From positions 3,655,118-3,719,117 of the forward strand of contig NZ_CP011144.1 of the NCBI RefSeq assembly GCF_000972865.1: 64,000 nt of DNA. Direction: 5' to 3'. The notes under the pieces were generated by a model. It was given only the letters and a program-made list of their open reading frames with translations, was not told the origin of the DNA and searched no databases. Numbering within the stretch: the stretch's first letter is position 1; each line of letters opens with the position of its first letter. This document shows, piece by piece, positions 17,548-25,500 of this stretch. Source of the DNA: Pseudoxanthomonas suwonensis (lineage in GTDB: Bacteria > Pseudomonadota > Gammaproteobacteria > Xanthomonadales > Xanthomonadaceae). Both the position numbers and the translations under genes were made by a program.

Positions 17548-17576
17548 GCGACAGTTTCCGCCGATTGCGGTATAGA
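17548..17576 (+). promoter_or_regulatory. Promoter candidate of the autotransporter gene
   Basis: -35 GCGACA (17548-17553), 17-base spacer, -10 TATAGA (17571-17576). The transcript would start near 17583, which supports the ATG at 17637 as start codon over the in-frame ATG at 17583. Confidence 0.45.
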
Positions 17577-17636
17577 TCGGGCATGTCGGAGGCAGGCACG
17601 GCGGAAGCCGTCCAGCGACCAAATTCAGGTGACGCA

Positions 17637-20507
17637 ATGCACATTTTTAGCAACGAGGCGGCACGTGGCGGCGTGGCGCGTTCCCTGCTGGCGGTCGCGG
17701 TCGCCACTGCGCTGGCGACCGGGTTGGCAGCCTGCGGCGGCGGCGGCGGTAGCAACCTGAAGTCCGGGACGCCGACATCGCCACCGGTGTCCCCGCCGCC
17801 GCCGCCGCCACCATCCCCGCCGCCGCCGCCACTGGTCCAGCCGCCAGCCAATGCGCACCTGGTCCTGACCCACGCCACCGAGGCCGAGCGCCAGGGCTAC
17901 ACCGGCGCCGGTTACCGGATCGGCGTGATCGACACCGGCGTCAACCGCAACCACCCGACCCTGGCCGGGCGGGTGGAGGCCAACCTGGTCTACGTCAACC
18001 GCAACACCAACGACATGACCGTGGACGACAAGGTCGGCCACGGCACCACGGTGGCGCAGATCGCCGCCGGGCGGGCGTTCGGGAGTTGGCCCGGCGGCAT
18101 CGCGCCCGGGGCCAGCATCCTGTCGGCGCGGATCATCAACGACGAGCGGCCCAAGGACGACGGTTCGGGCCAGGGCAACGAAGTGACCGGCGCCCTGGGC
18201 CTGAGGCCGATCCACCAGGACCTGGTCAACCGCGGCATGCGGATCATGAACAACTCCTGGGGCGGCCTGTACTGGACCCGCGACACGGCCACCGCGCCGA
18301 TCGCCGAGGAGTACCGCTTCTTCATCCGCGACCACGATGGCCTGGTGGTGTTCGCCACCGGCAACGAAAGCCGCTCCAACCCCACCGACATGTCCTCGCT
18401 GCCGAGCCAGGCAGGACCCGGCGGGACCCGGCCGGCAGCCGATCTGGAGCGCGGCTGGCTGGCCGTGGCGGCGTTGGACACCTCCGATCCGAGCCGGCTG
18501 ATGTACTACTCCAACGCCTGCGGCCTGGCCAGGGACTACTGCCTGGTCGCCCCGGGCACGGTGGTGTACACCGGGCACAACGACACCGCAGGCAATCCCA
18601 GCTACTGGTTCGGCAGCGGCACTTCGTACGCGGCGCCGCAGGTGTCCGGCGCGGCGGCGCTGGTGTGGCAGAAGTTCCCGTACTTCAACAACGACCTGGT
18701 CCGGCAGACGCTGCTGGGCACGGCCACCGACATCGGTGCCCCCGGCCCCGACGCGGTGTTCGGCTACGGCCTGCTCAACGTCGCGGCGGCGCTGGGCGGG
18801 CCGGCCAAGTTCGACTGGGGCAACGTCACGGTTGCCTTCAGCGGCGAGTCGGCCTGGACCAATGCGATCACCGGCAGCGGCGGACTGGTCAAGCAGGGCA
18901 GTGGCACGCTGAGCATCGGCGGCGCCAGTGCGAACCTGGAGTACAGCGGCGACACCCGCATCCAGGGTGGCACGCTCAGGATCCTGGGCGACGTGCACCG
19001 TTCGAACGTCCATGTCGAAGCCGCGGGGCGGCTGGAAGGCGCCGCCTCGCTTGGCGGCAACCTGGTCAATGCCGGCGTCGTGCACATCGGTGCGGCCACG
19101 CCCGGCGGCGACGGTATCCATGTGGACGGCAACTACGTGCAGCGGGCCGGGAGCCAGCTGTCGCTGGTGCTCGGTTACGGCCACCTGCAGGTCGACGGCA
19201 TGGCCACGCTCGATGGCGGCGACGTGCACGTGGCCGGCGTTCGTGGCGGCTACGTCGTCCAGGTGCGCGAGAACGTGCTTAGCGCGAGCGGCGGCCTGGC
19301 CGGCCGCTTCAACCGCCTGACCAGCGCCTCGAGCATCTTCCTCGACGCTTCGCTGCTGTACAGCGGCACCGACGCCTGGCTCGATGTGCGGCGCCTGGAC
19401 GTCACTGCCGCGGCGATGAGCCTGGCCGACATCACACCCGCGGCGGTGGGCGCGGCCCAGCGCGTGGAGGCGGCCTTCGAGGGGATCGACCAGCAGCAGC
19501 GCGATGGGGACGGGAGCATCTCCGACGGCTTCATCCGCATCGCCGGCGACTTCCAGCGCACGGCCGGCGCCGACGCGGCGGCGGCCTCGCTGCGCAGCCT
19601 GTCGGGCGAGGTGCATGCGGCCGCGGCGGCGGCCACCTTCGATACGCTGGATCTGAGCCGGCGGGCGTTGTCCTCGCGCTTCGACGAGCTGGCGAGCGGC
19701 AGTGACCGCACCGGTGGCTGGATCCAGGCGCTGGGCGGGACGGCCGCGCTGGGCGAGGGCGCCGGCGTCCAGGTCGGCGGCTGGATGGCCGGCCACGACG
19801 TGGCGATGGACGGGACGATGGTGGCGGGCGTGGCGTTCGGCGAGAGCCGCAGCGACAGCCGCATCGACGGCCTGGCCGACCGCAGCCGCGAGCGCCAGGC
19901 GCAGGCGCAGGCCTACCTGGGCCGGCAGTGGAACCAGGGCTACCTGCTCGGCCAGTTCGGCACCGGCCAGTGGCAGCGCCAGATCGATCGCGAGCTGCTG
20001 CTGGGCGCCGGCCGCTACGGCGTGCACAGCGACTACGACGGCAGCTTCGCCGTGGCCGGGCTGGAGGCGGGCTACCGCTTCGCCGCCGCGGCGGCGACGC
20101 TGGTGCCGTACCTGGGCGCCGAGCATGCCCGCGTGGCCAGCGACGGCTTCAGCGAGACGGGCGCGGGCGGGTTCGGCCTGCGTACCGGGGACAGCGTGGC
20201 GACCCGCACCCAGGCCATCGCCGGCCTGCGCGCCGGGCGCGATTGGGATCGCTTCAGCCTGGACGGCTACGCCGAGTGGCAGAAGACCCTGGCCAGCGAC
20301 GGGTTGGAGTTGGCGGCCAGTTTCGTCGGCGTGGATGCCTGGTCGCCGCTGGCGGGCACCGATCCGGCGCGGTCGGGCGGAATGTTCGGCGTGTCGGCGC
20401 GGGCCTGGCTATCGCCGCGTTCGACACTGGCGTTCGGCTACGACCAGCGCTTCGGTCCGCGCGGCGACGCGCGGATGGTGTCGCTGCGCTACGCGTTCGG
20501 GTTCTGA
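17637..20507 (+). CDS. Lipidated subtilisin-family autotransporter protease
   Basis: 956 residues from the ATG at 17637 (AGGTGA 5-10 bases upstream). Domain order: signal peptide with lipobox and acylated C33 followed by a glycine run; a proline-rich linker (about 45-70); S8 protease with triad D99 (GVIDTG), H135 (GHGTTV) and S330 (GTSYAAPQ); a beta-helical passenger with the autotransporter repeat around DTRIQGGTLRILGD; a C-terminal 12-strand-type beta-barrel (about 690-956) ending in YAFGF. The terminal phenylalanine fits BamA recognition. The plan resembles the lipidated Neisseria NalP. It should export and surface-display or self-release a protease. It is transcribed against its neighbours. 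Confidence 0.95.
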   Translation: MHIFSNEAARGGVARSLLAVAVATALATGLAACGGGGGSNLKSGTPTSPPVSPPPPPPPSPPPPPLVQPPANAHLVLTHATEAERQGYTGAGYRIGVIDTGVNRNHPTLAGRVEANLVYVNRNTNDMTVDDKVGHGTTVAQIAAGRAFGSWPGGIAPGASILSARIINDERPKDDGSGQGNEVTGALGLRPIHQDLVNRGMRIMNNSWGGLYWTRDTATAPIAEEYRFFIRDHDGLVVFATGNESRSNPTDMSSLPSQAGPGGTRPAADLERGWLAVAALDTSDPSRLMYYSNACGLARDYCLVAPGTVVYTGHNDTAGNPSYWFGSGTSYAAPQVSGAAALVWQKFPYFNNDLVRQTLLGTATDIGAPGPDAVFGYGLLNVAAALGGPAKFDWGNVTVAFSGESAWTNAITGSGGLVKQGSGTLSIGGASANLEYSGDTRIQGGTLRILGDVHRSNVHVEAAGRLEGAASLGGNLVNAGVVHIGAATPGGDGIHVDGNYVQRAGSQLSLVLGYGHLQVDGMATLDGGDVHVAGVRGGYVVQVRENVLSASGGLAGRFNRLTSASSIFLDASLLYSGTDAWLDVRRLDVTAAAMSLADITPAAVGAAQRVEAAFEGIDQQQRDGDGSISDGFIRIAGDFQRTAGADAAAASLRSLSGEVHAAAAAATFDTLDLSRRALSSRFDELASGSDRTGGWIQALGGTAALGEGAGVQVGGWMAGHDVAMDGTMVAGVAFGESRSDSRIDGLADRSRERQAQAQAYLGRQWNQGYLLGQFGTGQWQRQIDRELLLGAGRYGVHSDYDGSFAVAGLEAGYRFAAAAATLVPYLGAEHARVASDGFSETGAGGFGLRTGDSVATRTQAIAGLRAGRDWDRFSLDGYAEWQKTLASDGLELAASFVGVDAWSPLAGTDPARSGGMFGVSARAWLSPRSTLAFGYDQRFGPRGDARMVSLRYAFGF

Positions 20508-20599
20508 AGCAGGCATCGTGCGTCTGGTGCCGCGCCTGCGCGGCAGGACGCGGCGACTGCGGCTAGGGCGTGATGCCTGCCAGCGGAGCACCCTAAGCC

Positions 20600-20718
20600 C
20601 CGTCGTCCCAGCGAACGCCGGGACCGAGTGCCTTGCAGCTTTATTCCCTCAGGGTTGCATCCTGCACACGACACGACGTAGCAAAGACGCTGGGTCCCGG
20701 CGTTCGCCAGGACGACGG
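20600..20718. repeat. Inverted repeat between convergent genes (CCGTCGTCC family)
   Basis: Arms of 26 bases at 20600-20625 and 20693-20718 match at 24 positions (CCGTCGTCC...CGCCGGGACC). It lies between the autotransporter stop and the isovaleryl-CoA dehydrogenase stop, where it could serve as a two-way transcription barrier. The rest of the 235-base gap holds no gene. A relative is at 22052. Confidence 0.8.
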
Positions 20719-20742
20719 TGAGATGATGTCGCCCGACGACCG

Positions 20743-21900
20743 TCAGCCGTGGCCCTCGAACAGCTCGCGGCCGATCAGCATCCGCCGGATCTCGTTGGTA
20801 CCGGCACCAATGGCATAGAGCTTGGCGTCGCGCAGGATGCGGCCGGTGGCGAACTCGTTGATGTAGCCGTTGCCGCCCAGCGCCTGGATCGCCTCCAGCG
20901 CCACCTGCACTGCGGCCTCGGAGGCGTGCAGCAGGCAGCCGGCGGCGGCCGCGCGCGAGGCGTGGCCGGCGTCGTAGTCGCGCGCGACCTGGTAGGCGAA
21001 GGCGCGGCTGGACTGCAGCGCGGTGTACATGTCGGCCAGCTTGCCCTGCATCAGGCCGAAGGTGCCGATCGCCGCGTCGAACTGCCTGCGCTCGCGCACG
21101 TAGGGCAGGGTGATGTCCAGCGCCGCCTGCATCAGCCCGATCGGGCCGCCGGTCAGTACCAGGCGTTCGGTGTTCAGGCCGCTCATCAGCACGCGCACGC
21201 CCTGGTTGACCTGGCCCAGCACGTTCTCCTGCGGGATCTCGCAGTCCTCGAACACCAGTTCGCAGGTGTTGGAGCCGCGCATGCCCAGCTTGTCCAGCTT
21301 TTGCGCGGTGGAGAAGCCCTTCATGCCGCGCTCGACCAGGAACGCGGTCATGCAGCGGCTGCCCGCGTCCTTGCCGGCGGTGCGCATGTAGACGATCAGC
21401 ACGTCGGCTTCGGGACCGTTGGTGATCCACATCTTGTTGCCGTTGGCGACCCAGACGTCGCCGCGCAGCTCGGCGGTGCAGCGCATCGAGCCGACCACGT
21501 CCGAACCGGCGCCGGGCTCGCTCATCGCCAGCGCGCCCTTCCATTCGCCGCTGCACAGATTCGGCAGGTACCTGGCGCGCTGGGCCTCGTTGCCGTTGAG
21601 GTGGAGGTTGGACACGCACAGGTTGGAATGCGCGCCGTAGCTCAGGCCGACCGAGCCTGATGCACGCGAGATCTCCTCCATCGCCACCAGGTGGGCCAGG
21701 TAGCCCAGATCGCTGCCACCGTACTCGCCGGGCACGGTCATGCCCAGCAGGCCCAGTTCGCCCAGCTTGGGCCACAGGTCCTGCGGGAACGCGTTGTCCT
21801 CGTCGATGGCCGCCGCGCGCGGGGCGATCTCGGCCTCTGCGAACCGGCGCACCGCGTCGCGCAGGGCGTCGATCTCCTCACCCAACTGGAACGTGCGCAT
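20743..21900 (-). CDS. liuA: Isovaleryl-CoA dehydrogenase
   Basis: 385 residues from the ATG at 21900 (AGGGGG at a good distance). It oxidises isovaleryl-CoA to 3-methylcrotonyl-CoA with FAD and passes electrons to ETF. The acyl-CoA dehydrogenase signature [11 protein letters not shown] and the FAD segment [10 protein letters not shown] are present. The catalytic base is E245 in [16 protein letters not shown], the position used by isovaleryl-CoA dehydrogenases, and the position used by other family members reads IGAGTNEI without glutamate. That pair of features supports the specific assignment. Next gene upstream is leucine dehydrogenase. Confidence 0.95.
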   Translation of the reverse strand: MRTFQLGEEIDALRDAVRRFAEAEIAPRAAAIDEDNAFPQDLWPKLGELGLLGMTVPGEYGGSDLGYLAHLVAMEEISRASGSVGLSYGAHSNLCVSNLHLNGNEAQRARYLPNLCSGEWKGALAMSEPGAGSDVVGSMRCTAELRGDVWVANGNKMWITNGPEADVLIVYMRTAGKDAGSRCMTAFLVERGMKGFSTAQKLDKLGMRGSNTCELVFEDCEIPQENVLGQVNQGVRVLMSGLNTERLVLTGGPIGLMQAALDITLPYVRERRQFDAAIGTFGLMQGKLADMYTALQSSRAFAYQVARDYDAGHASRAAAAGCLLHASEAAVQVALEAIQALGGNGYINEFATGRILRDAKLYAIGAGTNEIRRMLIGRELFEGHG

Positions 21901-22051
21901 CCGGCCCCCTGATGGTTTCACTTGTACCTAGTGTAGAGCGACGCGGGGCCGGGGACACGTGCGGGCGCAGCAATGGAGGGCGTGTGCGTGGCCGCGGGCG
22001 GTGCATATGCGTGCTTCCGCACGCTGCCATTCCCGTGCCGTCATCCTCCTG

Positions 22052-22082
22052 CCGTCGTCCCCGCCTTCGCGGGGATGACGGG
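22052..22082. repeat. Hairpin repeat between leucine dehydrogenase and isovaleryl-CoA dehydrogenase
   Basis: A 13-base stem (CCGTCGTCCCCGC / GCGGGGATGACGG, 12 pairs plus one wobble) around the loop CTTC. It is related in sequence to the arms at 20600 and is in the 255-base gap between two genes of one pathway, so it may set unequal transcript levels. No gene was seen in the gap. Confidence 0.75.
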
Positions 22083-22155
22083 TAAGGGAGGGGATGAGGG
22101 CGAAGACAGGGGACTGATATCCCGATGGGCCACCCGTCGCGCCGTGGCGACGCGC

Positions 22156-23256
22156 TCAGTGCTCCCCGCGCAGGTGCCCCATCCGCGGCCGGGTGCGGCC
22201 CATCGGCAGCTTGAGCTTGCCGATCGAGGTCAGCCGGGCTTCGGCGATGCGGTCGGCCGCATACTGCGGGCTGATGTTCTCGCGCTCGGACAGGTCGAAG
22301 ATCTTCGAGACGTTGTGGTAGATGCTGCGGATCAGGCGCATCGCCCGCTCGCGGTTGTAGCCGTCGATCTCCAGCGACACGTTCATCACCCCGCCGGCGT
22401 TGACCGCGTAATCCGGGGCGTAGAGGATGCCGCGCCGGTACAGCTCGTCGCCGACCGCATGGCTGGCCAGCTGGTTGTTGGCCGAGCCGCAGACGATCTT
22501 GGCCTTCAGCCGCTCCAGCGTCTGCGCGTCGATCACCCCTTCCATCGCGCAGGGCGCGAACACGTCGGCCGGCACGTCGTAGATGTCGCTGCACGACACC
22601 GCCTCGGCGCCGTATTCGCTCACCGCGCGCTCGACCAGCTTCGGGTCCAGGTCGGCGACGAACAGCTTGGCGCCGCGTTCCTTGAGCAGCTTCACCAGTT
22701 CCATGCCGATGTGGCCCAGGCCCTGCACCGCGATGCTGACCTTGCCGACTTCCTCGTGGCCGAACTTGCGCTGCAGCGAGGCCATCAGCCCCTGCAGGGT
22801 GCCGTAGGCGGTGAACGGGGCCGGGTCGCCGGAGCCGCCGTGGACCTGGTGCACGCCGGTGACGAACTCGGTCTCCAGGTAGATCAGTTCCATGTCGTTG
22901 ACGTCGGTGCCCACGTCCTCGGCGGTGATGTAACGCCCGCCCAGCGCGTCGACCGCGCGGCCGAAGGCGCGGAACAGCGCCTCGGTCTTGTCGACCTTCG
23001 GGTCGCCCAGGATCACCGCCTTGCCACCGCCGATGTTCAGGCCGGCCAGCGCGTTCTTGTAGGTCATGGTCCGGCCCAGGCGCAGGACGTCCCGTACCGC
23101 GTCGGCCTCGTTGGCGTAGTGGCGCATGCGCACGCCGCCGACCGCCGGGCCGAGCACGGTGTTGTGCACGGCGATGATCGCCTTCAGGCCGGCGTCGGGG
23201 TTGTTGCAGAAGACGACCTGTTCGTGGCCGGAGGTGGCGAGGGTCTCGAAAAGCAT
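22156..23256 (-). CDS. ldh: Leucine (branched-chain amino acid) dehydrogenase
   Basis: 366 residues from the ATG at 23256. It deaminates leucine, valine and isoleucine to the 2-oxoacids with NAD. The N-terminal catalytic domain shows GPAVGGVRMR and the lysine pair in MTYKNALAGLNIGGGKAVI. The NAD fold begins at VQGLGHIGMELV, and the C-terminal closure shows CGSANNQLAS and YAPDYAVNAGGVMNV. Length and motifs fit the Leu/Val/Phe dehydrogenase family. It is the entry enzyme for the degradation genes around it. The frame is open further upstream, but the extra residues do not resemble the family. Confidence 0.93.
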   Translation of the reverse strand: MLFETLATSGHEQVVFCNNPDAGLKAIIAVHNTVLGPAVGGVRMRHYANEADAVRDVLRLGRTMTYKNALAGLNIGGGKAVILGDPKVDKTEALFRAFGRAVDALGGRYITAEDVGTDVNDMELIYLETEFVTGVHQVHGGSGDPAPFTAYGTLQGLMASLQRKFGHEEVGKVSIAVQGLGHIGMELVKLLKERGAKLFVADLDPKLVERAVSEYGAEAVSCSDIYDVPADVFAPCAMEGVIDAQTLERLKAKIVCGSANNQLASHAVGDELYRRGILYAPDYAVNAGGVMNVSLEIDGYNRERAMRLIRSIYHNVSKIFDLSERENISPQYAADRIAEARLTSIGKLKLPMGRTRPRMGHLRGEH

Positions 23257-23453
23257 CGGTTGGCTCCGCGTCGTGTCGCGTGCGTCGGCGGGCGGTTCGC
23301 GACAGTGGCCGTGTGGCTGTGGATGGCCGTCATGCCCGGCAACACCCGGTCCGGAAAACAAAAAAGCGACGGGGCCAGGGGGAGGGGGCGTGCGTCGCGA
23401 TGCGGATTCTAACCCCAGCCTCGTGACACTCGTCGCAACCGGGGTTGAATAAA

Positions 23454-23465
23454 ACGAACGGTCGT
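23454..23465. promoter_or_regulatory. Probable operator of the TetR-family regulator
   Basis: ACGAACGGTCGT is an imperfect palindrome (10 of 12 positions) and matches the style of TetR/AcrR operators. It lies 15 bases before the regulator's ATG, between a possible -35 (TTGAAT, 23445-23450) and a TGCTAT -10 (23465-23470). A bound repressor would block its own promoter. Confidence 0.5.
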
Positions 23466-23480
23466 GCTATTACGGGCGCC

Positions 23481-24125
23481 ATGACACCGTCCGCCGCCAT
23501 CGCCACCCCGACCGCCAAGGGCGCCAGCACCCGCGGCATGTTGCTGGAGCGGGCCTGCGGCATGGCCGCCCGGGTCGGCCTGGAAGGGGTGACCATCGGC
23601 GAGCTGGCCAGCGCGGCCGGCATGTCCAAGAGCGGGGTGTTCGCCCACTTCGGTTCGCGCGAGGACCTGGTCCGGCAGACCCTGGACTGGGCCGCCGGGC
23701 AGTTCATCGCCGAGGTGATGGCGCCGTCGCTGAAGCGGCCGCGCGGCCTGCCGCGGCTGCAGGCGATCGCCGAGGCATGGATCGGCTGGATCGCCGGGCA
23801 TCCCGACGGCTGCGTGTTCCTCGGCGCTGCGATGGAGTACGACGGCCGTCCCGGCCCGATGCGCGACCACGTCGTGCGGATGCTGGAGTCCTGGCGCGCC
23901 GCGCTCGAGCGCGCGGTCGCGCTGGCGGTGGAGCAGGGGCACCTGCGCGCCGGCACCGACCCGGCGCTGGTGGCCTTCCAGCTGCAGGCACTGATGCAGG
24001 GCCTGCACCACGCCCGGCTGCACCAGCCGCAGGCCGCGCAGGACCTGGTGCGGCGCGCGGTCGCGGACCTGTTCGACCGCTACCGGGCCGACGCCGTGGC
24101 GTCGTCCCCCCGAACCTCCCGCTGA
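23481..24125 (+). CDS. TetR-family transcriptional regulator
   Basis: 214 residues from the ATG at 23481; a TTG at 23445 is possible but would place the operator inside the gene. The N-terminal helix-turn-helix (about 18-62) reads GVTIGELASAAGMSKSGVFAHFG and SREDLVRQTLDWA. The C-terminal all-helical domain would bind an effector and form the dimer. It is followed after 22 bases by an alpha/beta hydrolase, the likely controlled gene, and it is upstream of icmF. The ligand might be an acyl-CoA or fatty acid, but this is inference from context. Confidence 0.93.
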   Translation: MTPSAAIATPTAKGASTRGMLLERACGMAARVGLEGVTIGELASAAGMSKSGVFAHFGSREDLVRQTLDWAAGQFIAEVMAPSLKRPRGLPRLQAIAEAWIGWIAGHPDGCVFLGAAMEYDGRPGPMRDHVVRMLESWRAALERAVALAVEQGHLRAGTDPALVAFQLQALMQGLHHARLHQPQAAQDLVRRAVADLFDRYRADAVASSPRTSR

Positions 24126-24147
24126 TCCCCCACGAAGGAATCCCGCC

Positions 24148-25086
24148 ATGGCCGCCGTCGCCCCTGTCGCTTCGCCACAAAAAAGCACGATCGTTCGGTC
24201 GCCGGCGGCGCCGCGCCTGCTGCGCCTGGCCTGCGGCGTGGGCAGCTGGCTGATGCCGGAAGCCACCGTGCGCCGTGCCTCGCACCTGTTCGGCGCGCCG
24301 CTGCCGTCCTCGCGCAGCCGGGCGCTGGCCGCCGACGCCGGCGACGCCGCGTTCGGCCACGTGCACAGCGAGGGCCAGGCGCTGGCCACGTACGTGTGGG
24401 GCGATCCGGCCAGGCAGCCGTACGTGCTGTTCTCGCATGGCTGGTCGAGCTTCGGCCTGCGCTGCCGGCCGTGGGTGGCGCCGCTGCGCGAGGCCGGCTA
24501 CGCGGTGGTGGCCTTCGACCATCCCGGCCATGGCCGCAACCAGGGCGGCCGCGCGATCCTGCCGGCGTTCGCCGCGGCGCTGGCGGCGGTCGCGCGCCGG
24601 CATGGCGATCCGGCCGCGCTGGTCGGCCATTCGATGGGGGGCGCGGCGGCGATGCTGGCCCTGAGTGCCGGCCTGCGCGCCGAGCGCGTGGTGCTGGTCG
24701 CCCCGGCGGCGGACCTGCGTGCGGCCGGCGGGCGTTTCGGCCGTGCGATCGGCCTGGCGCCGGCGCTGGTGGCGCGGATGTTCGAAGGCTTCGAGCGGCA
24801 GATCGGCCTGCCGGTGGACAGCTTCTCGGCGCACCTGCATGCCCCCCGGCTGGGCGCGCCGGCACTGGTCGTGCACGACCTGGAGGACGACGACGTGCCG
24901 TGGGAGGAAGGCGAGCGCTACGCGCGCCTGTGGCCCGGCGCGCGGCTGCTGACCACCACCGGCCTGGGCCACCACCGCATCGCCGGCGAGCCCCGGGTGA
25001 TCGAGGTGGCGCTGCGTTTCCTGCGCGGCGAGGCGGTGGGCGAGCGGGTGGTGTCCTCGCCGAACCTGCCGTTCGGCTTCGGCTGA
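24148..25086 (+). CDS. Alpha/beta hydrolase
   Basis: 312 residues, ribosome site AAGGAA upstream. The fold is clear: FSHGWSSFGLRCRPWVAPL (oxyanion loop), nucleophile elbow GHSMGGAAAML (serine near 164), an acid in HDLEDDDVPWEEG and the histidine in GLGHHRIAG. No signal peptide. The substrate is probably an ester or thioester of medium size. Cotranscription with the TetR gene is likely from the 22-base gap. A strong inverted repeat starts 8 bases after the stop. Confidence 0.9.
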   Translation: MAAVAPVASPQKSTIVRSPAAPRLLRLACGVGSWLMPEATVRRASHLFGAPLPSSRSRALAADAGDAAFGHVHSEGQALATYVWGDPARQPYVLFSHGWSSFGLRCRPWVAPLREAGYAVVAFDHPGHGRNQGGRAILPAFAAALAAVARRHGDPAALVGHSMGGAAAMLALSAGLRAERVVLVAPAADLRAAGGRFGRAIGLAPALVARMFEGFERQIGLPVDSFSAHLHAPRLGAPALVVHDLEDDDVPWEEGERYARLWPGARLLTTTGLGHHRIAGEPRVIEVALRFLRGEAVGERVVSSPNLPFGFG

Positions 25087-25094
25087 GCGCAGGC

Positions 25095-25179
25095 CGCCCC
25101 GCAGGCAAGTCCGCCCCCTCGTGGGGCGATCTCCCCAAGGCGCCCGATGGCCGACGGGGGCGGGCTTGCCTGCGGGGCG
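25095..25179. repeat. Long inverted repeat after the hydrolase gene
   Basis: Arms of 24 bases at 25095-25118 and 25156-25179 match at 23 positions (CGCCCCGCAGGCAAG...). The distance to the stop codon (8 bases) and a T-rich segment after the right arm (ctctttggtcgctctttg) suggest it ends the tetR-hydrolase transcript. It is not of the TAGGAGC family. Confidence 0.8.
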
Positions 25180-25198
25180 CCGCTCTTTGGTCGCTCTT

Positions 25199-25361
25199 TG
25201 TAGGAGCCGGGTTCAGCCGGCGACGCGACGCCGTCGGCACGGGCAACGCCACCGGGTTCCAATGCCAACAGGCGATCGTCGGAGGGTTGCCTCCGGCCAA
25301 GGGCGCGGTTGAACGTGATGCCGGGTGGCGGCGTCGGGTCGCCCATGAATGGGCTCCTACA
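25199..25361. repeat. Dispersed hairpin repeat, TAGGAGC family (copy 2)
   Basis: Left end TGTAGGAGCCGGGTTCAGCC and right end GGGCTCCTACA with inner cggcgacgcgacgccgtcgg modules, as at 39233. The interior is longer than in other copies, so another segment may have inserted. With the repeat at 25095 it fills most of the 414-base gap before icmF; no gene was seen there. A TAGAAT at 25462-25467 could be the icmF -10, but no matching -35 was found. Confidence 0.75.
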
Positions 25362-25500
25362 GGGGAAAGGCCGGCACGGCGGGATCCGGGGCTGCCGCCA
25401 CCTCGGCCGCCTGCAGGCGAAGTCACGCTGCAGCGCACCCTTCGGTTTCGCGTGAAAGCACTAGAATCGGGCCCAAATCCCCGATTCAAGCAGCGCGCCC

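Noticed and set aside
17625..20126. 833-codon minus-strand frame opposite the autotransporter
   Set aside because: The plus strand encodes a complete, motif-rich protease autotransporter; the opposite frame shows no family features.
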